Made by a program: the position numbers and the translations under genes. A DNA stretch of 64,000 nt, taken from the NCBI RefSeq assembly GCF_000347035.1, contig NZ_ANIJ01000049.1, positions 73,501 to 137,500 on the forward strand. The letters run 5' to 3'. Source of the stretch: Leptospira sp. B5-022 (GTDB lineage Bacteria > Spirochaetota > Leptospiria > Leptospirales > Leptospiraceae). Positions within the stretch are counted from its first letter, which is position 1. Every line of letters starts with the position of its first letter. The notes beneath the pieces were generated by a model. It was not told where the DNA came from. It saw only the letters and a list, made by a program, of their open reading frames with translations, and searched no databases. Shown in pieces: positions 10,055 to 19,331 of the stretch.

Positions 10055-10450
10055 AATCTTTTGGAAAAGAGATTTTGTTCCTACTTCTATCGTTCCTGAA
10101 AAAAGAATATCATTGGAAGATTTCCAATGGATATGGATGCGGTTTCTGTCCAGTGCCTGGAAATAAATTTGCTCCGTTGGACTTACGTTCCAAACGAATA
10201 GATCTTCTTTCCTGGTCCAAAAATTGTCCGTCCAATCGGTACATATCCTCTCTAAAGTTTTGCCGGCTTTTAATTGTAGAATAAATCCTTTTTTAGGATC
10301 TAAAAAAGCGGAGAGAATCGGAGGTTTGACAGATCTTTCCGAGGATCCGGAATCAAAATGGATCCCTTGCCCTTGGAACCTTTTTCCTTCCAAATAGGAT
10401 TGGAATTCCGAAAATTGGAAAAAATAATTATAGATCCTGGTTTCTTCCAA
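10031..10450 (-). CDS. Hypothetical protein, 139 aa
   Basis: No recognised family. A soluble protein, rich in aromatic residues, with no signal peptide or membrane helix. The start would be TTG at 10450, with AAGG about 9 bases upstream on the minus strand. It converges on the glycosyltransferase gene with a 24-base overlap. The composition looks like coding sequence, and nothing on the plus strand explains this stretch. Function and exact start are open. Confidence 0.55.
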   Translation of the reverse strand: MEETRIYNYFFQFSEFQSYLEGKRFQGQGIHFDSGSSERSVKPPILSAFLDPKKGFILQLKAGKTLERICTDWTDNFWTRKEDLFVWNVSPTEQIYFQALDRNRIHIHWKSSNDILFSGTIEVGTKSLFQKILSPFIRN

Positions 10451-10552
10451 GGCTAAAAACCTTGTACAAGTTTTTGATCTCCTCTCTTTAAAGCAAGGTG
10501 GAATTGGAAGGAAATGACTTGTAGCTTATATTCTAATTTGTATTCTGGAAGT

Positions 10553-11059
10553 ATGGTTTTTAGAAAAGCCTCGCCTTTCTTTTTACTTCTTTTATCCGTT
10601 TTATTCTTAAATAATTGCAGATCGGATGAGCAACCTTTGCTCTACCAAATTACTCTCCAGGATTGGGATGGGAATTCCCATAAATTTTCAGAGGATAAGG
10701 GAAAGTTAGTAGTCTTGGATTTTTGGGCGAGCTGGTGTGAGCCTTGCAAAAAAGCGGTGCCTGTGGTGGAAAAACTGAGAGAAAAGTTGAAAGATTCTCC
10801 CGCCGTTGTGTTAGGCGTGAATACCGAAGATGATCTCAGTTTGGAAGAAATCAAAAAAGCCGCTTCCGATTTCGGGATGTTGTATCCGAGTCTTTTAGAT
10901 CCGGAATGGAAACTTGTGACCCCTCTGAAAATAGAAGGTCAGCCCGCTTTATTCGTGTTTAGCAAATCTGGAAAGAAACTTCATTCCCAATACGGAATTT
11001 CAGAGAAAGACCTGCCGGTATTGACCGGAAGACTAAAAAACTGGCTCGAATCTCCGTAA
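10553..11059 (+). CDS. TlpA/ResA-like thioredoxin-fold lipoprotein
   Basis: Periplasmic membrane-anchored thiol-disulfide protein. The signal peptide [22 protein letters not shown] ends in a spirochete-type lipobox with the lipidated cysteine at residue 22. The thioredoxin-like domain has the active site WCEPC in [12 protein letters not shown] and a cis-Pro region at [11 protein letters not shown]. It probably reduces or oxidises cysteines of exported proteins such as c-type cytochromes. ATG 10553 is preferred over ATG 10514, because the signal peptide begins there. At 168 aa it is of normal size. Confidence 0.88.
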   Translation: MVFRKASPFFLLLLSVLFLNNCRSDEQPLLYQITLQDWDGNSHKFSEDKGKLVVLDFWASWCEPCKKAVPVVEKLREKLKDSPAVVLGVNTEDDLSLEEIKKAASDFGMLYPSLLDPEWKLVTPLKIEGQPALFVFSKSGKKLHSQYGISEKDLPVLTGRLKNWLESP

Positions 11060-11226
11060 AATTCGCTTCTATCCATAACAATCGTGCAATAATAATCCAA
11101 ACTCGGACTCGTTTTAAAAAAAAGGATTTATCTTTCAGCATTTCCTTGGAATCTGGAATCAGATCCCCGGTAGGTGCTGCCGGACATCATCCATCTTTCC
11201 ATTTCATTTCAGGAGAATTTCCATTC

Positions 11227-13266
11227 ATGGCTGAGAATCTCGCCCAATTATTCCGTGAGTCGGCAGAAAAATTTAAAAATAAACCGGCTTTCTTATACAA
11301 AGATGCGCAAAAGAATTATTTGCCGATCACCTATTCAGAGTTATACGAGGCAGGTCTGAATCTTGCCGAGGCTTTGATCGATCTAGGCATCCAATCTAGA
11401 GACCATGTAGCGTTACTCGCCGATAACCGTGTAGAATGGATCATCGCGGATTACGGTATCATTATGACCGGTGCGGCTGACGTTCCGAGAGGAACGGACA
11501 TCACCGATTCCGAAATCGTTTATATCGTTAGCCATTCCGAATCAGAAGTGGTATTCATAGAAAACGATAAAATGTTGGAAAAATTCAACAGAAACAAATC
11601 CCAGCTCGGAAAAGTAAAAACAGTCATTTTAATGGACAAAGAATCCGAAGCTCCAGGCGTTCTGAAAATGTACGACCTGATCGAAAAAGGAAAAAGTTTA
11701 AGAGCTTCCGGATCCCGTAAGGTAGAAGATAGAGTAGCAGCTATCAAACCGGAAGACCTTTTCACATTGATTTATACTTCCGGGACTACCGGTCTTCCTA
11801 AAGGTGTTCAACTAAGACATTCCAATATGATGCATCAGGTATTGGAAGTCACTCCAATGTTGAAAATAAGTGCGGAAGCAAGATTACTCTCCATTCTTCC
11901 CGTATGGCACGTATTCGAACGGGTTGTGGAATATGTTTGTATCAGCATAGGTGCAGCTACATATTACACAAATGTTAGGGACCTTCGCCAAGACTTAGCG
12001 ACCGTAAAACCGACATTCATGGGCTCTGCTCCTCGTCTTTGGGAAAATATCTACAACGGTATTTATACAAGGATCAATGATCCAAGCCAAACTCCTGCAA
12101 TCCGCCGCGGTTTATTCAAACTCGCTTATTTCTTCTCCGATAAGAAAAACGCCGCAGTTCGTTTTATTACGGGCAAGGAAGTGGATTATCACGGAAGAAA
12201 TCCGATTCTCTCCTTATTTTACGGGATCTTAATGTTCATCCAGTTGATCCTGACGGGACCTTTCACTTTGACGGTAATCTCTTCGGTTGCGGCTTATCTG
12301 CTTTCTTCCACAGAATTTTCCTTCTTAAGTCTTCCCTTATATATAGTGGCTGCTCTTGCTGCGTTTTTGAACAGCGCAACTTTGGATAAGATCGTTCTTT
12401 CTAAGATCAGAACTGCCACCGGTGGAAAATTGAAGGCTTCCATCTCCGGAGGAGGAGCTCTTCCTCGTCACGTAGACGAATTTTTCAACAATATCGGTAT
12501 CAACGTGCTGGAAGGATACGGTATGACCGAAACTTCTCCGGTTCTTTCCGTGAGAACGTTCCAAAAGTTAATCATCGGTTCCGTAGGTTCGATCGTTCCT
12601 AAAACCAATCTGCAGATCAGAAACGATAATAACGAAGTTCTTACCGAAATAGACGAGAACGGAAAAGTAATCAAAGGAAGATTAGGTAAGAAAGGTGTTG
12701 TATTCGTAAAAGGTCCTCAGGTCATGAAAGGTTACTTCAAAAATGAAGAAGCGACTTCCAAAGCTCTTGTCGACGGATGGATGAATACCGGCGATATGGG
12801 AATGATCAACTTCAAACATACCTTAACATTGACCGGTAGAGCAAAAGACACTGTGGTATTGTTGGGCGGTGAGAACGTTGAGCCGGTCCCGATAGAGAAT
12901 AAACTCCAAGAATCTCCGTATATCAGCCAATGTATGGTAATCGGGCAAGACCAGAAAAACTTGGGAGCCATTATCGTTCCTGACTTCGAAAAATTGGAAG
13001 AATGGGCAAAAGAGAACGGAGTGGACGCGTCTAACAAAGAAACTTTGATCGAGAACGCTAAAGTATTGGATCTTTATAGAAAGGAAATCAAAGCGCTCAA
13101 CAACGCGAAAAACGGGTTCAAGTCTTTCGAACAAGTTACTCCATTCTTCATAGTTTCCAAACCTTTCGAGGTAGGGGACGAGTTGAACAATATGTTGAAG
13201 ATGAAACGTCACGTAATTGCTGAAAAATACGCGGATAAGATTAAAAAAGTCTATTCAGGTAATTAA
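11227..13266 (+). CDS. Long-chain acyl-CoA synthetase (AMP-forming), with membrane insert
   Basis: Activates fatty acids to acyl-CoA through an acyl-adenylate. The AMP-binding motif [15 protein letters not shown], the motif [10 protein letters not shown], and the hinge/AMP site MNTGDMG...[17 protein letters not shown] are visible. ATG 11227 has AGGAG at 11211-11215; an upstream in-frame start at 11146 lacks such support. Between about residues 322 and 385 lies a strongly hydrophobic stretch with probably two or three helices ([36 protein letters not shown]). The paralogue at 50878 has only a short hydrophobic patch there. 679 aa. Similar to bacterial FadD/FACL rather than acetate ligases. Confidence 0.92.
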   Translation: MAENLAQLFRESAEKFKNKPAFLYKDAQKNYLPITYSELYEAGLNLAEALIDLGIQSRDHVALLADNRVEWIIADYGIIMTGAADVPRGTDITDSEIVYIVSHSESEVVFIENDKMLEKFNRNKSQLGKVKTVILMDKESEAPGVLKMYDLIEKGKSLRASGSRKVEDRVAAIKPEDLFTLIYTSGTTGLPKGVQLRHSNMMHQVLEVTPMLKISAEARLLSILPVWHVFERVVEYVCISIGAATYYTNVRDLRQDLATVKPTFMGSAPRLWENIYNGIYTRINDPSQTPAIRRGLFKLAYFFSDKKNAAVRFITGKEVDYHGRNPILSLFYGILMFIQLILTGPFTLTVISSVAAYLLSSTEFSFLSLPLYIVAALAAFLNSATLDKIVLSKIRTATGGKLKASISGGGALPRHVDEFFNNIGINVLEGYGMTETSPVLSVRTFQKLIIGSVGSIVPKTNLQIRNDNNEVLTEIDENGKVIKGRLGKKGVVFVKGPQVMKGYFKNEEATSKALVDGWMNTGDMGMINFKHTLTLTGRAKDTVVLLGGENVEPVPIENKLQESPYISQCMVIGQDQKNLGAIIVPDFEKLEEWAKENGVDASNKETLIENAKVLDLYRKEIKALNNAKNGFKSFEQVTPFFIVSKPFEVGDELNNMLKMKRHVIAEKYADKIKKVYSGN

Positions 13267-13301
13267 ATAATCCTCTTTAACATATCAAAAAGGTAAAAAG
13301 A

Positions 13302-13333
13302 AGCCTCGGTTGCAAACCTGAGGCTTTTTTTTT
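13302..13333 (+). terminator. Rho-independent terminator after the acyl-CoA synthetase gene
   Basis: AGCCTCGGTT pairs with AACCTGAGGCT (one bulged base) around a short loop, followed by nine T residues to 13333. It lies 36 bases after the stop at 13266. Confidence 0.85.
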
Positions 13334-13374
13334 ACCCTGATGGGAATTTTCTAAGCCGCCGATATGTATTCTAT

Positions 13375-14046
13375 ATGGCGAAAACGATCCTCTCCAAACC
13401 CAGTATTTTCGAACCTTACGGTCATTCGGACCTATATGCTTTGGATAATTTATATTTTTCTCCGCTAAGAGAAAGAGAAGTCTGGGACTTTTCCAGAGTA
13501 AGGGAATTTTCCGCCTTAAATTTAGGGTTCATTTTTGCCAGAGCGGAACTTGCTTGGAATAAGTTACACGCAGAATTGGAAATCAAAAATTTAAACCCAA
13601 GTTTTAAAAAGGGGATCTGCTTAAGTGAAGGCTGGGAAGAAGCTCCCGGACTTAAAATTGATTCCTTTTTGCCGAAAGTATTCGGCACCGAAGCGACTTT
13701 TCAATATTCCAGATTGGAAAATCTTTCGGAAAAAATCCAGTTTCGGGAATTTTTCTCCTCGGAAGGATTTGTTTTCAACGGGAATTGGAAGGAAAAAAAT
13801 TATTTAATCTTATTTTCAAAGATACATTCGGAAGAAAGAAATTTACCTTCCGTGATCAAAAAGATCTCTCATTTCCATACCGAACAAAAATCAGAAGGGA
13901 ATTTTTTCCTCAGAACGGAAAAACAATCTTATTTGAATTTTCTGAAGCCGAAAGAATCTTTGGGTCCTTTATTTTTACAAGAAAAGAAAATAGACCAAGA
14001 TCCGTTCTTATTTTTAAGTTTGGAATATTCGGATATTATTAAGTAG
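13375..14046 (+). CDS. Hypothetical protein, 223 aa
   Basis: No family recognised. Soluble, rich in Phe, Glu, Lys and Leu, with no signal peptide or membrane helix. It begins MAKTILSKPSIFEPYGHSD and ends with an acidic/aromatic tail. ATG 13375 lies 42 bases after the terminator, so it has its own promoter or is read through. No catalytic motif is evident. It stands alone: the gene on the other side of the 156-base gap (ptsI) is on the opposite strand. Confidence 0.6.
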   Translation: MAKTILSKPSIFEPYGHSDLYALDNLYFSPLREREVWDFSRVREFSALNLGFIFARAELAWNKLHAELEIKNLNPSFKKGICLSEGWEEAPGLKIDSFLPKVFGTEATFQYSRLENLSEKIQFREFFSSEGFVFNGNWKEKNYLILFSKIHSEERNLPSVIKKISHFHTEQKSEGNFFLRTEKQSYLNFLKPKESLGPLFLQEKKIDQDPFLFLSLEYSDIIK

Positions 14047-14062
14047 GAATTACAGTAGTTGG

Positions 14063-14083
14063 AAATGTAGGAGCTCTTACATT
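14063..14083. repeat. Short palindrome of the TGTAGGA-type
   Basis: AATGTAGG-AGCT-CTTACATT, arms matching with one mismatch, between the convergent 3' ends of the 13375 gene and ptsI. It resembles the palindromes at 45808, 52809, 53036 and 53073. Confidence 0.5.
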
Positions 14084-14202
14084 TGAGTTCCTTCTCGATA
14101 TTTGCGACTTTGTTTGAAAATTGCGATTTATATTTAGTTCCGAGAAAAGGTACTGGATAAAAACGTTTTTAAAGTACGAGTTTAAATAAGATTTTCTTTC
14201 AT

Positions 14203-15945
14203 TTACTCCAAGTGTTTACTGAATAAAAACGCCTCGATCGCTTCGTAGTCCTCATTTTCGGAAAGTTCCAAAATTTTTTTCAAAAGAAAATTCGCCTGTT
14301 TTAAACTTACGGATCCTAAAATTTTACGGATCGGCCCTACGAACGGAATGGAGATCGAAAGTTCCCTAAATCCCATACCCAAAAGTAGGATCGTAAAATT
14401 CGTATCGGAAGCGATCTCTCCACAAATACTCAGCGGTCTTTCGTATTTCCAAGCTGTTTCTACTATCTGTATAAGAGTTCTTAAAAATGAAATATGGAAT
14501 GGATTATATAAGGAGGAAACATTCACGTTATTTCGATCCACAGCCATCAGATACTGCAATAGATCGTTTGTTCCGACGGAGAAAAAATCCACTTCTCTTG
14601 CAAGTACATCCATAGAAGATACAGCGGAAGGAGTTTCCACCATCACTCCAAGTTTGATCTTTTTATTGAACTTTTCCTTGCTAGCAGTAAGTTCTTTTTT
14701 ACATTCTTCTAATATTTCTTTTGTTTTTTTGATCTCTCCCAGATTGGTAACCATAGGAAGCATGATGCTTAAATTTCCATAAGCAGAAGCTCTAAGTATT
14801 GCGATCAATTGTTCCTTGAACCAATCTGGATTTTGAAGGCTGTATCGAATCCCTCTATTTCCTAAGAATGGATTCTCTTCGAATTCTCCCGTGGAAAATT
14901 TATCCGCGCCTATATCGAAAGTCCGTATGTAAACCGGGTTCGGATCCATTCCTTCCGCGATCCTTTTATAGGCTAAAAATTGTTCTTCTCCGGAAACGTT
15001 TTTGTCCTGGTATTTTAAGAATAACGACTCCGAGCGGAAAAGCCCCACACCGTCCACATCCGCTTTCCTTGCAATTTCACAGTCGGTATCCGATTCTAAA
15101 TTACATTTTAACCGTATCTTGACTCCGTCTTTTGTAACCGCCTTTTTCGGTTTTATTACCTTTGTCTCAAAACTTAAAGGAGAAGAAGCTCCGTAATATT
15201 TTACTTCTTCGATGGTTGGGTTTCTTACGATCTGGCCTGTGTCAGCATCCAAAAAAACATATTCAAAATCGTTAATATTTCTATAAAATTCCTTTAAGCC
15301 TACGATTGTTGGGATACCATAATTTCGGGCAAGGATTGCCATATGACCGGTTTTTCCTCCCAAATCGGTGGCAATTCCTCTGATCCTACTCTTGTCCATG
15401 AGTATCATCTGAGAAGGAGTCAATTGTCTAGCGACCAAGATCACGTCCTCGGATTGGTCGGCTAAGAAGGAGACTTCTTCTTTTTTGTCTAAAAGGTTTT
15501 CTAAAATACGGTTGGAGATGTCCTGAAAATGGTCCGATCTTTCTCTGAAGAACGGATTATCCATACGAGTGAACTTGTCGGTGAGTTCGTTGATCGTATT
15601 CTGGACCGCTAAAAATGCGTTTTCGTTATATTCCTTAATACGATTTCTGAATGAATCTTGTAAGCTCGGATCTTCCGTGATCGTGACCTGAGTCTCTAAA
15701 ATTTCTTTTAGTTCTTTATCTTGTTCTCTTGTTTTGAGTCCGGAAATGATCGATTTTAATTCTATTTTGGAAGAATCGAGAGCATTAGAAAGTTTTTTCA
15801 GCTCTTCTTGTTTTTGGCTCTCATGGATATAGGCTCCGTGGGCGAGATGTCTTCTCTTCGTCCCGACTTTTACGCATCGACCGTAAAATCTGCCGGGAAA
15901 AGCGACTATCCCCATGTATGTAGTTCTCTTCCCACCGCCATTCAT
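14203..15945 (-). CDS. ptsI: PEP-protein phosphotransferase (enzyme I)
   Basis: Enzyme I autophosphorylates from PEP and passes phosphate to HPr-type proteins. The phospho-histidine is His201 in DLGGKTGHMAIL; the family usually has TSH here. The C-terminal PEP-binding TIM barrel contains FRSESLFL, GNRGIRYSL, LPMVTN, GVMVETPSAV and VGTNDLLQYLMAVDRNN. No GAF domain precedes the enzyme I domains, so it is PtsI-like rather than PtsP. ATG 15915 (MGIVAFPGRF) could be the true start; neither choice has a clear ribosome site. With no sugar permease gene nearby, a regulatory (nitrogen-type) PTS role is more likely than sugar uptake; this is inference. Confidence 0.93.
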   Translation of the reverse strand: MNGGGKRTTYMGIVAFPGRFYGRCVKVGTKRRHLAHGAYIHESQKQEELKKLSNALDSSKIELKSIISGLKTREQDKELKEILETQVTITEDPSLQDSFRNRIKEYNENAFLAVQNTINELTDKFTRMDNPFFRERSDHFQDISNRILENLLDKKEEVSFLADQSEDVILVARQLTPSQMILMDKSRIRGIATDLGGKTGHMAILARNYGIPTIVGLKEFYRNINDFEYVFLDADTGQIVRNPTIEEVKYYGASSPLSFETKVIKPKKAVTKDGVKIRLKCNLESDTDCEIARKADVDGVGLFRSESLFLKYQDKNVSGEEQFLAYKRIAEGMDPNPVYIRTFDIGADKFSTGEFEENPFLGNRGIRYSLQNPDWFKEQLIAILRASAYGNLSIMLPMVTNLGEIKKTKEILEECKKELTASKEKFNKKIKLGVMVETPSAVSSMDVLAREVDFFSVGTNDLLQYLMAVDRNNVNVSSLYNPFHISFLRTLIQIVETAWKYERPLSICGEIASDTNFTILLLGMGFRELSISIPFVGPIRKILGSVSLKQANFLLKKILELSENEDYEAIEAFLFSKHLE

Positions 15946-16015
15946 TGAATGAATATCCGCTGGTAGAAATACAGTAGTTTAGTGAATCGACAAGTCTTTT
16001 ATAAACCGATGTGGT

Positions 16016-16044
16016 CCCGCCCGGATTAGAGGCGGGAAATCCGG
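16016..16044 (-). other. Alternative hairpins downstream of lpxC
   Basis: CCCGCC (16016-16021) can pair with GGCGGG (16031-16036), or CCGGATT (16021-16027) with AATCCGG (16038-16044). The two pairings exclude each other. They lie just past the lpxC stop on its transcript and may act in termination, though no T-run follows. Confidence 0.35.
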
Positions 16045-16049
16045 AATAT

Positions 16050-16958
16050 TTAGACCATCGCAGCTTTTCTGTTGAAAAGTGGGATCCGACGGCTTTTGTA
16101 TTTACCCAGTTCGTTTCCTGTTACTGAACTCATGACTAATTTAGCCATGGAAACGTCCAATGCATGTCCCGCCTTGGAAGCTAGATAATGTCCGATAATC
16201 GGTCTGCCTGCGATGGAAAGATCTCCTACCAGGTCCAAAATTTTATGTCGGACACATTCGTTTTCGTAACGAAGGGATTCGTTTAAATATCCGTCTTGGG
16301 TGAGGACGATCGCGTTATCTAAGGATCCTCCCATAGCAAGTCCTCTCGCTTGGAGAGCTTCTACGTCTTTTAGGAACCCGAAGGTTCTGGCAGGTAAAAT
16401 TTCGTTTTTGAGAATGTCACGGTCCAGATCGATTGTGATATTCTGGCCTTTTAAGAGCGGATGGGGGAAGTCGATTGTGTAGGTCACTTTCCAGGTTTCG
16501 CTTGGTAGAATGACCAGGTATTTGTCCCCATCTACCACCCACATAGGATTTTTTACATAAATAGGTTCTATTCTTTCTTCGAATTCGGTATAACCTGTGC
16601 TTTCGAATGCTTCTAGGAATGGAAGGGAAGATCCGTCCATGATCGGAACTTCTACGGAGTCGATTTCTAGGATCATATCCGTAATTCCTACGGAGAATAC
16701 CGCTGCCATCAGGTGCTCTACGGTTTGGATACGATGCAGCCCGTCTCCCAAAGTGGTAGCATTACTGGTATCTACCACATTACTTAGTTCTACAGGGATG
16801 GATGCCTTATCTTCTCCCTTTCTATATTCAAAAACTATGCCCGTCCCTGCAGGAGCAGGGTGCCCGATCAGATTTACTTCCTTGCCGGAATGTAATCCGA
16901 TCCCCTTAATTCTAACTGTTTCTTTAAGAGTTTTTCTATGTTCTGTGAAATTCATCAT
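16050..16958 (-). CDS. lpxC: UDP-3-O-acyl-N-acetylglucosamine deacetylase LpxC
   Basis: Zinc enzyme for the committed step of lipid A synthesis. Visible are the N-terminal GIGLHSGKEV, the core VEHLMAA with a zinc-ligand histidine, the second zinc site HKILDLVGD (His and Asp), and the catalytic histidine in SKAGHALDV. 302 aa, normal for the family. Two adjacent ATG codons start the frame (MMNF); AGGA lies immediately upstream, so the second ATG (16955) has better spacing. The gene points away from the 258-base gap that separates it from the SDR gene, so its promoter lies in that gap. Confidence 0.96.
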   Translation of the reverse strand: MMNFTEHRKTLKETVRIKGIGLHSGKEVNLIGHPAPAGTGIVFEYRKGEDKASIPVELSNVVDTSNATTLGDGLHRIQTVEHLMAAVFSVGITDMILEIDSVEVPIMDGSSLPFLEAFESTGYTEFEERIEPIYVKNPMWVVDGDKYLVILPSETWKVTYTIDFPHPLLKGQNITIDLDRDILKNEILPARTFGFLKDVEALQARGLAMGGSLDNAIVLTQDGYLNESLRYENECVRHKILDLVGDLSIAGRPIIGHYLASKAGHALDVSMAKLVMSSVTGNELGKYKSRRIPLFNRKAAMV

Positions 16959-17168
16959 TTCCTACCCCGGAAACTTTCGTATCCGGAATCCATTCGCTTT
17001 GCACCGGGCTTCACTCTATTGGACGTTTGCAAGATCCAAATCAAAATTAACCCTTTAGGACTATGAAAGCAATATCCATGCCAGGTGCAGTGCAAAAAGA
17101 TGATTTTAGACGGGCATTATAGCTCGGTACAGAGATAACTAGACATAATTTGAAAGAAATTTCTGTAC

Positions 17169-17211
17169 TTCTGTCTCTTTTTTACAACAGTGTTGTTTTA
17201 GGGAGACAGAA
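17169..17211. other. Nested inverted repeats near the SDR stop codon
   Basis: TTCTGTCTC (17169-17177) pairs perfectly with GAGACAGAA (17203-17211). Inside the loop ACAAC (17184-17188) pairs with GTTGT (17192-17196). The structure begins 6 bases beyond the 3' end of the minus-strand SDR gene. It is probably part of its transcript end. Confidence 0.45.
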
Positions 17212-17216
17212 TCCAT

Positions 17217-17876
17217 TTACCATGGTAACTCTTCCCCGTTTTGATGAAAGAATCTTCCGGATCGTTCTGGGGACAGTTTTTCGATTTGATGGAAGAGTCC
17301 CTGGGCCGCATCCTTTGGTGGAATTCCTTGTCTGCCGGTCATTTCCGTAGCTACCATTCCAGGGTGAAATATACCTACGGAGATCTTTTTAGGTGCAAGA
17401 TCCCGAGCGAGACTAACAGCTCCAGCATTCAAGGCGGCTTTGGACATTCTGTATCCGTAATAGGCTCCGGAAGTATTGTCCGCAATTGAGCCCATTCTGC
17501 TCGTGATAAATATAACTTTGGAGTGTGGGCCGAGTTTAGGAAGAAGAAGCCGACTCAATCGTATTGGCCCGACTGCATTTACGAGAATTTGGGTCTCTAC
17601 TTCGGTAAAATCGACACTTTCTAAATTATCCGGGATCAGGATCCCTGCGTTATTGATCAGTATGTCCAGTTTGATCCCGGTTAAAAAATTGGATAAAGTT
17701 TCGAAACTTTGACTTTGGGTCAGGTCCAGTCCCTCGAAAATTTTCACTCCCAGCCTACGTAAGGTTTCCGAACTTTTTCGGCAAGCCGCATAAACCGTAT
17801 AACCTTTCTCGGAATATAAATTAGCAAGCTCCAAACCGATCCCTCGATTGGCTCCTGTGATTAAAACTTGTTTCAT
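17217..17876 (-). CDS. Short-chain dehydrogenase/reductase
   Basis: NAD(P)-dependent oxidoreductase of the classical SDR type. A Rossmann nucleotide motif TGANRGIG lies at residues 7-14, the structural NNAG is in ILINNAGIL, a serine occurs in VIFITSRMG, and the catalytic YxxxK is YRMSK. 219 aa, at the short end for SDRs. It resembles the carbonyl/C-factor-like branch (sequence KISVGIFHPGMVATEMTG). The substrate is unknown. ATG 17876. It is alone on this strand between lpxC and the divergent AIM24 genes. Confidence 0.85.
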   Translation of the reverse strand: MKQVLITGANRGIGLELANLYSEKGYTVYAACRKSSETLRRLGVKIFEGLDLTQSQSFETLSNFLTGIKLDILINNAGILIPDNLESVDFTEVETQILVNAVGPIRLSRLLLPKLGPHSKVIFITSRMGSIADNTSGAYYGYRMSKAALNAGAVSLARDLAPKKISVGIFHPGMVATEMTGRQGIPPKDAAQGLFHQIEKLSPERSGRFFHQNGEELPW

Positions 17877-17972
17877 TCTGAATGTATTTGGAAAAGAAGA
17901 AGTCTAGAAAGAAATACTTGAAACCGGGAATCGATTGACGTTTTGGAAAATATTTTCCAAACTTTCCCGCGT

Positions 17973-18638
17973 ATGCAATTCCAGATCTCTCATAAACCTT
18001 CCTTCTCCTTATTGAAACTTAGATTAGGCCCCGGTCAATCGATTAAATCGGAAGCCGGAGCCATGGTGTACATGAGTTCCCGAATGGGCGTGGAGACCAA
18101 AATGGGGAGCGGATTTCTTTCCGCACTTTCCAGAAAAATTTTCGGTGGAGAATCATTCTTCTTCAATACCTACACTGCTCCTGAAACGGGAGGGGAGATC
18201 GGACTCGCACCTGAACTTCCCGGCGATATCATAGATCTGGACCTCGTCGGAAAAAGTATCTTTGTCCAGTCCGGATCTTATCTGGCTTCCGATCCTGGTA
18301 TCCAAGTCGTTTCCAAATTCGGCGGACTCCGTTCCTTATTCGGTGGAGAAGGTCTGTTCTTATTGGAAATTTCCGGAACCGGAAAAGTTTTCTTAAGTTC
18401 TTATGGAGCCATTGTTCCAATCAGAGTAGAAGGAAATTATACGGTTGATACTGGTCATATAGTCGCATTCGAAAATTCCCTACAATTCAAAGTAGGAAAG
18501 GCGGGAGGGAATTGGAAATCCACACTCCTAGGCGGCGAAGGTTTAGTCGCGAATTTCTCGGGCAACGGAACTCTTTGGATCCAATCTAGAGTGCCTTCCG
18601 GATTTATCAGCTGGCTTACCAAACTTCTTCCCGTTTAA
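17973..18638 (+). CDS. AIM24 family protein, copy 1
   Basis: AIM24/TIGR00266 family: a beta-rich protein of unknown biochemical function, related in name to a yeast mitochondrial protein. Seen: SIKSEAGAMVYMSS, GGESFFFNTYTA, LFLLEISGTGKVFLSSYG and VDTGHIVAFENSLQF, all matched in the next two genes. I chose ATG 17973 (MQFQISHKPSF) because the paralogues begin at the equivalent point (MNIQVLYKPSY, MKFEILAKPDF). TTG 17943 is a longer alternative. First of three tandem copies; the next starts 18 bases downstream. Confidence 0.82.
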   Translation: MQFQISHKPSFSLLKLRLGPGQSIKSEAGAMVYMSSRMGVETKMGSGFLSALSRKIFGGESFFFNTYTAPETGGEIGLAPELPGDIIDLDLVGKSIFVQSGSYLASDPGIQVVSKFGGLRSLFGGEGLFLLEISGTGKVFLSSYGAIVPIRVEGNYTVDTGHIVAFENSLQFKVGKAGGNWKSTLLGGEGLVANFSGNGTLWIQSRVPSGFISWLTKLLPV

Positions 18639-18656
18639 CAAACATTAGGAATTAAA

Positions 18657-19328
18657 ATGAATATCCAAGTTTTATACAAACCATCTTATTCCGTAGCGAA
18701 AGTAAACTTAAGCTCCGGAGAATCCATCAAGGCGGAAGCGGGAGCTCTTATGAGTATGAGTTCTCATATCCAAATGCAAACAAGTAAGGCGCAACAAGGA
18801 GGATTATTTAAATCTTTGAAAGCGGCCTTCTTAGGAGGTGAATCTTTCTGGATGAATACCTTCTCCGCATCCCAACCTGGAGAGGTTTTACTCGCTCCCA
18901 CACTTCCCGGCGATATTGAAAAACTGGATTTGAACGGAACGGTTTTTATCCAGTCCAGTTCCTTTCTCGCGGCAAAACCCGAGATAGATATAGATACTAA
19001 ATTTCAAGGTCTAAAAGGTTTTTTCAGCGGAGAGTCTTTATTCTTCTTAAAACTTTCCGGAAGCGGTCCGGTTCTCATCTCCAGTTACGGCGGGATCGAA
19101 GTATTGGACGTCGAAGGTGAATTTATAGTAGATACAGGCCATATCGTAGCCTTCGAAGAAGGTTTACAATACGAGATCACTAAGTTCGGAGGTTGGAAGT
19201 CCTTCTTTTTAGGTGGAGAAGGTTTAGTCGCTAAATTTAAAGGAAGAGGAAGGCTCTGGCTCCAATCCAGAAATGTGCCGACACTCGGCGCTTGGTTCAG
19301 ATCCGAATTACCACCTAGAAAGGAATAA
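18657..19328 (+). CDS. AIM24 family protein, copy 2
   Basis: Second tandem AIM24 member, 223 aa. It shares the conserved blocks SIKAEAGALMSMSS, FLGGESFWMNTFSA, SLFFLKLSGSGPVLISSYG and VDTGHIVAFEEGLQYEI with its neighbours. The sequences differ at many positions, so these are old paralogues and not a recent duplication. There is no signal peptide. ATTAGGAATTAAA precedes ATG 18657 and provides AGGA. Copy 3 starts 3 bases after its stop, so the three genes are almost certainly one transcript. Confidence 0.85.
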   Translation: MNIQVLYKPSYSVAKVNLSSGESIKAEAGALMSMSSHIQMQTSKAQQGGLFKSLKAAFLGGESFWMNTFSASQPGEVLLAPTLPGDIEKLDLNGTVFIQSSSFLAAKPEIDIDTKFQGLKGFFSGESLFFLKLSGSGPVLISSYGGIEVLDVEGEFIVDTGHIVAFEEGLQYEITKFGGWKSFFLGGEGLVAKFKGRGRLWLQSRNVPTLGAWFRSELPPRKE

Positions 19329-19331
19329 ACT

